A stretch of DNA of 64,000 nt from Bog-532 sp963833835 (GTDB lineage Bacteria > Actinomycetota > Actinomycetes > Streptosporangiales > Streptosporangiaceae), in contig CAWHZI010000007.1 of NCBI GenBank assembly GCA_963833835.1, positions 124,001-188,000 on the forward strand, written 5' to 3'. This document shows positions 1 through 7,141 of this stretch, piece by piece. The position numbers and the translations under genes were made by a program. The first letter of the stretch is position 1. Each line of letters begins with the position of its first letter. The notes under the pieces were generated by a model. It made no database searches, was not told the DNA's origin, and saw only the letters and a program-made list of their open reading frames with translations.

Positions 1-780
1 TGCCACCTGCTCCCAGAGCAGGGGCTGATCGCGAGCGTCCAGCAGTTCGGCGGCGGCGGCGTTCGTGACCATGTAGTGCTCACTCAGCCCCACCAGGGCC
101 GCCGGCGTTTCCCGTGAGCGCGCGAGAAACTCCTCGAAGACGATCCGCTCCCGGGCCGACGAACGCGCCGATAGTTCCTGCTCGATCTGCCTGCTGAGAT
201 CGCGCGCGGTCGGGATCAGCAGCCCCGTCGCCTCGGCGGTCGGGCACGCCAGGTCGAGCACACCCACGATTTGCCGGGTCAGCGGATTGCGGATGGGAGC
301 GCCCGCGCAGACCAGTCCTTGCAGTGGCTCAGTGTAGTGTTCCGCACCGAAGATCGTCACCGGCCGCAGCTCTTCGAGTACGGTACCGACCCCATTCGTG
401 CCGGCGAGATCCTCAGCCAGGACGAAACCCTTGTCGATGGAGAGCCGGGCCAGCCTTCGCAGGGCCGACCGGTCACCCGCCCAGCGGCCGACGACCCGCG
501 CGCTGGCGTCGGCCAGCACGATGCTGACCCGGGTGTCGGCGAGCTGCTCGGCGAACCGGTCGAGGATGGGGGCGGCCGCGCGCACGAGGCGGTCGGCCGC
601 CCCGTCGACCTCACGGTAGGGCACCTCCACCCGGTCCATCGGGGCCGCCGCCAGCCTGCTGCGGGTCCACGACAGCCGGATGGTGTCACGCAGCAGGCCA
701 GCGGGCAGCTCGGCGCCTTCGTGAAGGGCACGCCGGGCCGACTGCAACGCGCCCGCCTGCGGGCCGCCCGCCAATTCCAT
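1..780 (-). CDS. GAF-domain transcriptional regulator, AcoR/MimR-like (3' end beyond window)
   Basis: Reading leftward from the ATG at 778-780 gives 260 uninterrupted codons that run off the left edge. The translation has an N-terminal helical region (LLRDTIRLSW), a GAF domain at about residues 60-200 with the motif FVLAEDLAGTNGVGTVLEE, then a helical linker (ARERIVFEEFLARSRETPAAL). This is the architecture of the AcoR/MimR family of GAF plus Fis-type HTH activators, which in actinobacteria control ketone, alcohol, acetoin and short-alkane catabolism genes. The central AAA+ and C-terminal HTH regions are off the window, so whether it is the AAA+ or the short form cannot be seen. It lies at the end of the minus-strand catabolic run, and its promoter region carries a TGT-N11-ACA palindrome at 845-861. 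Family call firm; target genes inferred from position. Confidence 0.85.
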   Translation of the reverse strand, partial: MELAGGPQAGALQSARRALHEGAELPAGLLRDTIRLSWTRSRLAAAPMDRVEVPYREVDGAADRLVRAAAPILDRFAEQLADTRVSIVLADASARVVGRWAGDRSALRRLARLSIDKGFVLAEDLAGTNGVGTVLEELRPVTIFGAEHYTEPLQGLVCAGAPIRNPLTRQIVGVLDLACPTAEATGLLIPTARDLSRQIEQELSARSSARERIVFEEFLARSRETPAALVGLSEHYMVTNAAAAELLDARDQPLLWEQVA

Positions 781-819
781 GTCGCCCCACCCGGAGTTCG
801 TCGTCGCTGACGACACCAC

Positions 820-861
820 TGTGCCAGTACGTTACGAACGTAACTGTGCCAGTCTGGCACA
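820..861. promoter_or_regulatory. Operator cluster upstream of the GAF regulator
   Basis: TGTGCCAGT occurs at 820-828 and again at 845-853. The second copy is half of a perfect inverted repeat, TGTGCCAG-T-CTGGCACA (845-861), which fits the TGT-N11-ACA shape typical of Fis-type activator sites. Between them lies GTTACG-AA-CGTAAC (831-844). All lie 40-82 bases upstream of the regulator start at 780. Autoregulation by the GAF regulator is an inference. Confidence 0.5.
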
Positions 862-881
862 CCCGGGCCCGTTCCCCGAGG

Positions 882-960
882 GCGCTGATCTGGGTCAGGC
901 CGCGTTGTTGGCGTTCCAAGCCGGACGGGTGGATGTTGCGGCCCGGCCCGCTGCTCGATT
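882..960 (-). pseudogene. Remnant of a mycofactocin-coupled SDR (3' end)
   Basis: On the minus strand this stretch encodes IEQRAG followed, after a large internal deletion and a frame change, by the terminal codons WNANNAA and a stop. These match the middle and the extreme C-terminus of the intact SDR at 1675-2511. The 37-bp block 882-918 is identical to 1662-1698 except for one base (copies 780 bp apart). The remnant directly abuts the stop codon of the acetate-transporter-like gene, so that gene is now bracketed by two copies of an SDR 3' end. Most likely a tandem SDR duplication followed by deletion. Confidence 0.6.
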
Positions 961-962
961 GC

Positions 963-1628
963 CTACGCGAGCGGCTCGCCCAGTGGTGGCCACGGCTTTA
1001 GGCCCACCGCTGCTGTGTGGGTATTGAGCCACAGCCAGGCGAGACAGAAGGCAACGGTCAGGAAATCGCCGCCAGCGGCCTGCTCGAGTGTCGCAGACGA
1101 TGCGAGCAGGCCCGCGGAAGCCAGCCCGATGGCTATGACGACCAGCGCGATCGTGATGGTGTAAATGACCGGCAGCTTTACTGATGGCACGAGGAGAAGC
1201 GCGAACCAGCATCCGAAAGCGATGAAGAAGATCGCCTCCGCCGAGGGTACAGCGGCGGGCGGGATCGCGAACCAGTTGTTATCCAACCCCGCAACGAGCA
1301 CGCCGAAGCTGAGGAACAGCCCGGCGACAGTCCCGAAGATGCCGGTGAGTACTGACTCGCCTCGCAGCACTCCCCACCCGGCCGTGATAAGTAGAAGCAG
1401 CCCGGTGGTGAACACGGCGACCGGGACGAGCACTCCGGTGGCTGCTACCGGGAACACCCCGACGAATGTCATGCCCAGGACAAGCGCCCCGATCAAGAAG
1501 ACCGACAGGCCCAGCGCGAGGGGGTCACCGCCCGCCCCAATAAGTACGTCCGGTGGATTGGGAACCGCCGCCGTATCGGGCACACCCGCGGCCGCAGCGG
1601 AATCGTTGCCCGTCTGTGTGGTACTCAT
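963..1628 (-). CDS. GPR1/FUN34/YaaH-family acetate transporter-like membrane protein
   Basis: A 221-residue protein with about six hydrophobic segments after a polar, Pro/Ala-rich N-terminus of some 30 residues. The sequence GGDPLALGLSVFLIGALVLG resembles the NPAPLGL-type signature at the start of the first helix in the GPR1/FUN34/YaaH (SatP) family, which moves acetate and other small monocarboxylates or ammonium. The rest (DNNWFAIPPAAVPSAEAIF, then LAWLWLNTHTA) fits the family pattern but is divergent. It sits between an intact SDR and an SDR remnant in the catabolic run, so export or uptake of a short acid produced by the pathway is plausible; 2-KPCC-type chemistry, for example, would give acetoacetate and then acetate. 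Substrate is inferred. Confidence 0.7.
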   Translation of the reverse strand: MSTTQTGNDSAAAAGVPDTAAVPNPPDVLIGAGGDPLALGLSVFLIGALVLGMTFVGVFPVAATGVLVPVAVFTTGLLLLITAGWGVLRGESVLTGIFGTVAGLFLSFGVLVAGLDNNWFAIPPAAVPSAEAIFFIAFGCWFALLLVPSVKLPVIYTITIALVVIAIGLASAGLLASSATLEQAAGGDFLTVAFCLAWLWLNTHTAAVGLKPWPPLGEPLA

Positions 1629-1661
1629 TCTAACTAACCATCCCTTCGTGACTTGGGAAAT

Positions 1662-1698
1662 GCGCTGACCTGGGTCAGGCCGCGTTGTTGGCGTTCCA
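1662..1698. repeat. 37-bp direct repeat, second copy
   Basis: Matches 882-918 with one difference (position 1669 C versus T). It spans the stop codon and last codons of the SDR at 1675-2511 plus a few bases of downstream sequence. The two copies flank the transporter gene and could serve as substrates for its deletion by homologous recombination. Confidence 0.75.
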
Positions 1699-2511
1699 GC
1701 CGGCGGCGATGGTCAAGGTTTCGCCGGTGATGTACCGCCCCGACTCGGCGGCCAGGTACAGCATGCCCTCGGAGATGTCCTGGACCTGTACCCACGGGAT
1801 GGGAAGGGCGTTGAGCGCGGTGAACCCCGGGACGACGTCGTCGCGCGTCGGATTCTGCACGTCCGGTGCGAACAGGGAGTACATCGCGGGATTCTGGATC
1901 ATCTGGGTGTCGACGTTGGTGGGGCACACCGCGTTCACGGTGATGCCGTACTGCCCGAACTCCAGCGCGGCCGACTTGACCAGGCCGATGACGCCCCACT
2001 TGGCCGCGACGTAGTGGGCCAGGCCGGGCACACCGGTCTTCCCCACCATGGACGAGGTGGCGATGATGCGGCCCGCCCGCTGCTCTATCATGTGCGGGGC
2101 GACCGCCCGGATCGACTTGAACACCCCGCCGAGGTCCGTGTCGACCATGTCGGTCCACTGGTCATCGCTGATGTCGACCAGCGGTACCGGAGCGACGATC
2201 CCCGCGTTGGCCAGCAGGATGTCGATCCGGCCGAACTCTCCGATGGCCTGATCGACCACCGCCGTGATCTGCTCGGTGTCGCGAACGTCAGCGGGTATCG
2301 CCAGGCAGCGCTGGTCGTGTTCTTCCACCAGCCGCACCGTCTCCTTCAGGTCGTCGGGGTGAGACATCTGGTAGGGAACGGTGTCGATCTGCGACACCAG
2401 GTCACAGACGATGATGTCGGCGCCTTCGCGGGCGAACGTCACCGCATGTGACCGCCCCTGGCCTCGCGCGCCACCAGTGATCAGGGCGACCTTGCCGTCG
2501 AGTTTTCCCAT
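1675..2511 (-). CDS. Mycofactocin-coupled SDR family oxidoreductase
   Basis: A 278-residue classical-fold SDR. The start is ATG at 2509-2511, preceded by AGGAGG at good spacing; an in-frame upstream start would add about 20 unrelated residues. It has the Rossmann motif TGGARGQG near the N-terminus, the family insertion around residues 35-60 (SQIDTVPYQM), an NAG motif, a catalytic Ser in IATSSM and YVAAK as the YxxxK motif. The insertion and the GGARGQGRSHA start are hallmarks of SDRs that hold NAD(H) non-exchangeably and depend on mycofactocin to re-oxidise it. It probably oxidises an alcohol intermediate. It is paralogous to 6251-7087, also 278 residues, and the pair flanks the AAA+/VWA genes. 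Substrate unknown. Confidence 0.88.
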   Translation of the reverse strand: MGKLDGKVALITGGARGQGRSHAVTFAREGADIIVCDLVSQIDTVPYQMSHPDDLKETVRLVEEHDQRCLAIPADVRDTEQITAVVDQAIGEFGRIDILLANAGIVAPVPLVDISDDQWTDMVDTDLGGVFKSIRAVAPHMIEQRAGRIIATSSMVGKTGVPGLAHYVAAKWGVIGLVKSAALEFGQYGITVNAVCPTNVDTQMIQNPAMYSLFAPDVQNPTRDDVVPGFTALNALPIPWVQVQDISEGMLYLAAESGRYITGETLTIAAGWNANNAA

Positions 2512-2727
2512 GTCAGCCTCCTGTGAGAATGAGAAGTCCCCGCGAGGGCACGCTACGGCCGGGCGAAGCATCCAGCCACGTGCGTTCGGGTCGAGTTCAG
2601 TGCCCGGATGTGTCCTGCCGTCACGGGCCGGCGGCGGCCGGCGGCCACGGGCCGGACCTGGTTTCGCCCGGAAGGGCCGGCCAGGCCGCCGGGAGCCGTC
2701 TCGCCTGGACGGCTCGCCGCCCGGCCC

Positions 2728-3480
2728 TCACTGGCTGGTGAGCCCGCCGTCGATGACGACGACCGATCCGGTCATGTAGGCCGATTCGGCACTGAGCAGG
2801 TAGGTCACCAGGCCGGAAAGGGCGTCGGGCCCGGCGACGTTGAGGAGTGTGGCCGCCCGCAGTCGCTGGGTGAGCGGGGTGCCGATGGCCGCGGCCATGG
2901 GCGTTTCGAGCAGGCCGGGGCAGACCGCGTTGACCCGCACCCCGCGCCCGGCCGACGAGGCCGCGAGCGCGCGGGTCAAGGCCACCACTCCGCCCTTGGC
3001 CGCGCTGTAGGCCTCGAGCCCGGGCTCGGCCACGAGCGCCGCGGTGGAGGCGTTGTTGACGATGCTGCCTCCGCCGGAGGCCTCCATCATGCTGATCGCC
3101 GCCCGGCAGCAGAAGAAGCATCCAGTGAGGTTCACCTGGAGCATGAGGGTCCAGTCGCCGTCGGAGATGTCCTCGGCCCGGCCGGAGTCGTTCACCCGGG
3201 CCACGCCCGCGTTGTTGAACAGGCCGTGCAGCGCCCCGAGATGAACGCGGACGGCCGCGAAGGCATCGGCCACCGACCGGGAGTCCGCGATGTCGACGCT
3301 GACCGGGACTACATCGGCTGCGCCGAGTTCGGAGGTCACCTGGGCGAGCGCGGCCTCGTCCCGGTCCAGCAGGGCGAGCCGGGCTCCTTCCCCGGCGCAG
3401 GCCTGCGCGACCGCGCGCCCGACCCCTGACGCTGCCCCGGTGATCGCGATGACCTTACCGGACAGCCGGTCCTGGCTCAT
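2728..3480 (-). CDS. Classical SDR family oxidoreductase
   Basis: A 250-residue SDR: TGAASGVG cofactor-binding glycine motif, NNAG, catalytic Ser in NNASTAAL, YSAAK as YxxxK, PGLLETPM after the active site and a C-terminal IDGGL. It has no mycofactocin-type insertion, so it should use free NAD(P). It lies 12 bases downstream of the AAA+/VWA gene. By context it could be the counterpart of the 2-hydroxypropyl-CoM dehydrogenases (XecD/XecE) of epoxide pathways. However, the Trp/Arg segment after ETPM that I recall binding the CoM sulfonate in those enzymes is not present here (AAAIGTPL instead), so a CoM substrate is not supported by sequence. Confidence 0.85.
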   Translation of the reverse strand: MSQDRLSGKVIAITGAASGVGRAVAQACAGEGARLALLDRDEAALAQVTSELGAADVVPVSVDIADSRSVADAFAAVRVHLGALHGLFNNAGVARVNDSGRAEDISDGDWTLMLQVNLTGCFFCCRAAISMMEASGGGSIVNNASTAALVAEPGLEAYSAAKGGVVALTRALAASSAGRGVRVNAVCPGLLETPMAAAIGTPLTQRLRAATLLNVAGPDALSGLVTYLLSAESAYMTGSVVVIDGGLTSQ

Positions 3481-3492
3481 CAGGCCTCCCTG

Positions 3493-5355
3493 TCAGCCGC
3501 TCAGCAGCGTTGAGATCACGGCGGGCAGCCGGTCCAGGCTGGCGTAACCCAGGCAGCGCCCGCGGCCAGCCGCGGCCAGCCGCTCGCACTGGCGCAGCCG
3601 CCACGGCGAATCCGTCGTGGCCAGCACGTTGAGGTGCTGGAAGCTGGTCGCGGCCAGGAGCGGATCGGTGCCGTGGTTCTGCACTCCGTCGGTCATGACG
3701 ATCGCGATGTGCGCGGACGAGCGCATGCCCGCCAGCAGTTGCCGCCCGGCGCTGAGCCCGGCCGACAGGTCGGTGAGCCCGTGCGGGCGCAAGCCGAGAA
3801 CGCGCCGGACCAGTTCCTTGGGGGGCAACTCGTCCGGACCGCTCTTCAGCACCTCGGCGGAGGTGCCGAAGGCCACGACACCAAGTTCGTCGGTTTCGGT
3901 CGCCAGCGCCGCCGCGGCGGTCGCGGTCGCGGCCTCGACCGACCGGTCACCGCGCATCGACCCGCTCACGTCGAGCATCAGCACGATGGCGCGGCGCCGG
4001 GGCACGGAGTCGTGGACCCACAGGTTCCGCTGATCCGGAACCGGGTCAGCGGCCAGTTCGGCCACGGTGCGGTCCAGATCGAGGTCGTCCGAGCGGAACG
4101 CGTACCGGACCGTGGCGAACCGCCCTCGGTCCGTACCCGGCCGCGGCAGCTGGCCTCGGGCCCGGCTGACGATGATGCTCGCCGCCATCCGCTCGATGTC
4201 GTCCTGAGATACCGGCAGGCTGGAGGCGGCGGCTGCACGCCGCGGCGCCCGCCCGCGGCCCGCGGACCGGACGAATGACGAGATGGCCTGACGGGTCTGC
4301 GCCGCGACGCCGGAATCGTCACCGTCACCCTGGCCGCTGAGCCGGCTGGCCGCGCTGGCGGCCCGCCCGCCTCCCGCTGGGTCGCCGGGCGAGTCACGGA
4401 CGGATGCGGGCCCGGCGGGAGCCCCTTCGTCGGTGCCCAGTGCCTCGCCTTCGTCGTCGATCAGCACCGACGAGGGCGGCAGCGCGGGCCCGGCCGCGCC
4501 GACGGCGGCGGGGTGGCGGTCAGCGCGGTGCTCAGCGATGACCGCGTCCGCCCAGAGCTCACGGATGACCGCCTCGACCGGGCGATCGACGCCAGGACGC
4601 AGCACGATCTTGGCGGACAGCGCCAGCAGGGCCGCCGCCAGTCCGGGTTCGCCATGGCCGAACCGGCGCAGGTGGGCGGCGACCGCGACCAGATCCGCGG
4701 CCCCCCGGACCGACGCGCCAAGACGCACGTCCGGGTGGCGCCGGCTGGCCCGGGTAACGTGGACGGCGCGCCGCACGAGTGCAGCTTCCGCGTCCGGGAG
4801 CTGGGAGCGGACGATGCAACGTTCGTCGGCAGCACTCTGGTAACCGAGCGTGAGCCGGACGAGCCGGTCGCGAAAGGCCTCGGGAAGGGCGCCGGTGCCG
4901 GTCCCGTCGAGCGGGTTAAGCGCGGCGACGAACCGGAAGCCCGGCTGCGCCACGACCGGGCCGTACCGCGGCACCTCCAGGCGCGCCTCGGACAGCACGC
5001 TAATGAGCACGCTGAGCACGTCGGCCGGGACCCGGTTGGCCTCGTCGAGGCACAGCACCAGCCCGCCGCGCATCGCGGTGACCAGCGGGCCCGGCTGGAA
5101 GGCTCCGGGCCGGTATCCGGACTGGAGCACCTGAGCCGGGTCGTGGGAGCCGACCAGTCCCGCGGCCGTGAGGGCCACCGACCCGTGGACGACGACCGGC
5201 CGGGTACCCGATCGCCGGCACAGTTGTGTGATGAGGACTGATTTGCCGACCCCGTGCGGTCCTTCGACGAGGACGGGTCGGCCGGCCCGGAACGCGGCAT
5301 CGAGTGCGGCCAGCTCGCGCACCCGGCCGACCAGACCCGGGCTCGCGCCGGGCAT
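3493..5355 (-). CDS. AAA+ ATPase fused to a VWA domain (MoxR-VWA, chelatase D-like)
   Basis: About 620 residues from ATG 5353-5355, which overlaps the stop of the upstream MoxR gene by one base (TGATG), implying translational coupling. The N-terminal AAA+ domain shows Walker A GPHGVGKS and Walker B LVLCLDEANR. A low-complexity Gly/Ala/Arg linker follows, then a C-terminal VWA domain with a complete MIDAS: DVSGS, the Thr in HGLTDLSAG and Asp in VMTDGVQ. An ATPase subunit paired with an AAA+/VWA subunit is the layout of Mg-chelatase I/D, CbbQ/CbbO and NorQ/NorD, which insert or activate metal cofactors in partner enzymes. No large chelatase H subunit or obvious metalloenzyme partner is in the window, apart from the zinc MetE-like protein at 8888. 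Confidence 0.85.
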   Translation of the reverse strand: MPGASPGLVGRVRELAALDAAFRAGRPVLVEGPHGVGKSVLITQLCRRSGTRPVVVHGSVALTAAGLVGSHDPAQVLQSGYRPGAFQPGPLVTAMRGGLVLCLDEANRVPADVLSVLISVLSEARLEVPRYGPVVAQPGFRFVAALNPLDGTGTGALPEAFRDRLVRLTLGYQSAADERCIVRSQLPDAEAALVRRAVHVTRASRRHPDVRLGASVRGAADLVAVAAHLRRFGHGEPGLAAALLALSAKIVLRPGVDRPVEAVIRELWADAVIAEHRADRHPAAVGAAGPALPPSSVLIDDEGEALGTDEGAPAGPASVRDSPGDPAGGGRAASAASRLSGQGDGDDSGVAAQTRQAISSFVRSAGRGRAPRRAAAASSLPVSQDDIERMAASIIVSRARGQLPRPGTDRGRFATVRYAFRSDDLDLDRTVAELAADPVPDQRNLWVHDSVPRRRAIVLMLDVSGSMRGDRSVEAATATAAAALATETDELGVVAFGTSAEVLKSGPDELPPKELVRRVLGLRPHGLTDLSAGLSAGRQLLAGMRSSAHIAIVMTDGVQNHGTDPLLAATSFQHLNVLATTDSPWRLRQCERLAAAGRGRCLGYASLDRLPAVISTLLSG

Positions 5356-6254
5356 CAGCGGCCCGTGACGTGCGCGGTCAGCTCGCGCACCACGTCCTCG
5401 GCGGTCCGGCCCCATGACTCGTCGACGGCCACCTTGCTGGACAGGGCCAGCTCAGCGACCGTACCGAGCTGCTCCGGTGCCAGCGACTGAAGGCCGAGGA
5501 GGCGGCGCAGCTCGGCCTCGACGAGGACGAAATCGATGGCTGCACGGACCGACGCTCCCGTGCGCAACTCAGGCGCCTCGCGGGTGGACCGGACGACGCG
5601 CACCGCCAGCCGGGCGATATCGGCACGGTCGGTCCCGGTCCGCCGGCCCACGATTTCCAGTTCTTCCGCCTCGGACTGGTAACCGACGACCATCCGGCAC
5701 AGCCGGTCGTAGACCGACACGCTGACCCGCGCCGTGCCCACGTTGTCGAACGGGTTCATCGCCGCGATGATCCGGAACGATGTCTGCGCGGAAACGAGGC
5801 CGAAGCGCGGGATGTGGAGCTCCCGTTCGGACATCGCCGTCAGCAGGGAATTGAGCGTGTCTTCCGGCAGCCGGTTGAACTCCTCGACGTAGAGGAAGCC
5901 GCCTTCGGTCATGGCCCGGGGCAGCGGGCCCAGCACAAAATCCTCGTCCCGGTAGCCGTGGCTGAGGACGCGGGCCGGGTCGTGATAGCCGAGCATCTTC
6001 TGCGGTGTCATTTCGGCGTTGCCTTCGACCATCGCCAGCGGGATGCCGGCGTGCCGGGTCAGGGATCGCAGGACGGTGGACTTGCCCGTGCCGGGCGGTC
6101 CCTCCAGCAGGAGGTTCCGCCCGGCGGCGAGCACGCTCAGCACACCCTGCAGCTGCTCCTCCCGTCCGACCACGTCCCGGGCCACGGCCTGGTAAAGGCC
6201 GGTGAGGTCGCCGAAGGCGCGGTCCGGCCCCGCATGCAGTGCCTCAGTGCTCAT
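5355..6254 (-). CDS. MoxR-family AAA+ ATPase
   Basis: 299 residues. Walker A GPPGTGKST at about residues 54-62, Walker B FLYVEEFNRLPE, and the MoxR-typical stretch LHIPRFGLVSAQTSFRIIAAMNPFDN with sensor 1 Asn, ending in the lid domain. MoxR ATPases remodel or activate partner proteins together with VWA proteins. Its start overlaps the SDR upstream by four bases (ATGA) and its stop overlaps the AAA+/VWA gene by one base, so the three are surely co-translated. It resembles the N-terminal domain of its neighbour (both have Y-Q-S after the RLCRMVVG/RLVRLTLG strand), so the two probably form a mixed ring. Confidence 0.9.
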   Translation of the reverse strand: MSTEALHAGPDRAFGDLTGLYQAVARDVVGREEQLQGVLSVLAAGRNLLLEGPPGTGKSTVLRSLTRHAGIPLAMVEGNAEMTPQKMLGYHDPARVLSHGYRDEDFVLGPLPRAMTEGGFLYVEEFNRLPEDTLNSLLTAMSERELHIPRFGLVSAQTSFRIIAAMNPFDNVGTARVSVSVYDRLCRMVVGYQSEAEELEIVGRRTGTDRADIARLAVRVVRSTREAPELRTGASVRAAIDFVLVEAELRRLLGLQSLAPEQLGTVAELALSSKVAVDESWGRTAEDVVRELTAHVTGR

Positions 6255-7087
6255 GCAGTGTTGAACGCGTTCCAGCCGGCGCTGACGTGCAGTGCCTCAC
6301 CGGTGATGTAGCGTGCCTCGGGCGAGGCCAGGAACATCATCGCGTTCGATACGTCGATGGCCTCAATCCAGGGGATCGGGATCGCGTTGAGCGAAGTGAA
6401 TCCGGGGGTCACCTGCTCACGAGTCGGGTTGTCGATGCCCGGCGCGAACAGGGCGTAGAACGCCGGGTTGTGGATCATGTCGCTGTCCAGGTTCGTCGGG
6501 CAGATGCAGTTGACCGTGATGCCCTCGGCGGCAACTTCGCGGGCGACGGACTTGATCAGCCCGATGACCCCCCACTTGGCCGCGCAGTAGTGCGCGACCG
6601 TCGGGAGCCCGGTCCGGCCGGCCATCGAAGCCGTCGCGATGATGCGCCCGCTCTTGCGGGCCAGCATGTGCGGCAGCACCGCCCGGATTGACTTGAACAC
6701 GCCGGTCAGATCCGAGCCGATGACGTCGTCCCACATCTCGTCCGGCATGTCGGCCACGGGCGACAGCGACAGCAGGCCGTGGTTCGCCAGCAGGATGTCG
6801 ATCTTGCCGAACTCGGCGATCGCGGCCTCCACCGCGCGGTTGGTCGCGGCGGTGTCGCGCGCGTCGGCCACGACCGACAGGCAGCGCTGGTCGAGCTCCT
6901 CCACCCGCTTGACCGTTTCGGCGAGGTCGCTCTCGCTCGACATGCCGTATGGCACCGTGTCGACCTGCTTGGCGATGTCGGTGACGACGATGTCGGCGCC
7001 TTCCTTCGCGAACTCCACGGCGTGCGATCGCCCCTGGCCACGCGCCCCGCCTGTGACCAGTACCACTTTTCCGTCGAACCGGCCCAT
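6251..7087 (-). CDS. Mycofactocin-coupled SDR family oxidoreductase
   Basis: 278 residues from ATG 7085-7087, with AAGGAG eight bases upstream. TGGARGQGRSHA glycine motif, the mycofactocin-type insertion (KQVDTVPYGMSSESD), catalytic Ser in IATASM, YCAAK, and the C-terminus GWNAFNTA. It is a paralogue of 1675-2511, roughly two thirds identical by eye. It is the second gene of the minus-strand run, 54 bases downstream of the 2-KPCC-like gene, and overlaps the MoxR gene by ATGA. Such enzymes pass electrons from bound NADH to mycofactocin; the alcohol substrate is unknown but may be one feeding the 2-KPCC-like or MetE-like enzymes. Confidence 0.9.
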   Translation of the reverse strand: MGRFDGKVVLVTGGARGQGRSHAVEFAKEGADIVVTDIAKQVDTVPYGMSSESDLAETVKRVEELDQRCLSVVADARDTAATNRAVEAAIAEFGKIDILLANHGLLSLSPVADMPDEMWDDVIGSDLTGVFKSIRAVLPHMLARKSGRIIATASMAGRTGLPTVAHYCAAKWGVIGLIKSVAREVAAEGITVNCICPTNLDSDMIHNPAFYALFAPGIDNPTREQVTPGFTSLNAIPIPWIEAIDVSNAMMFLASPEARYITGEALHVSAGWNAFNTA

Positions 7088-7141
7088 GACACCATCTCCT
7101 TCGTTGGTTCCGAGTAAAGATCCGTCCCACCGGACGGTCGC

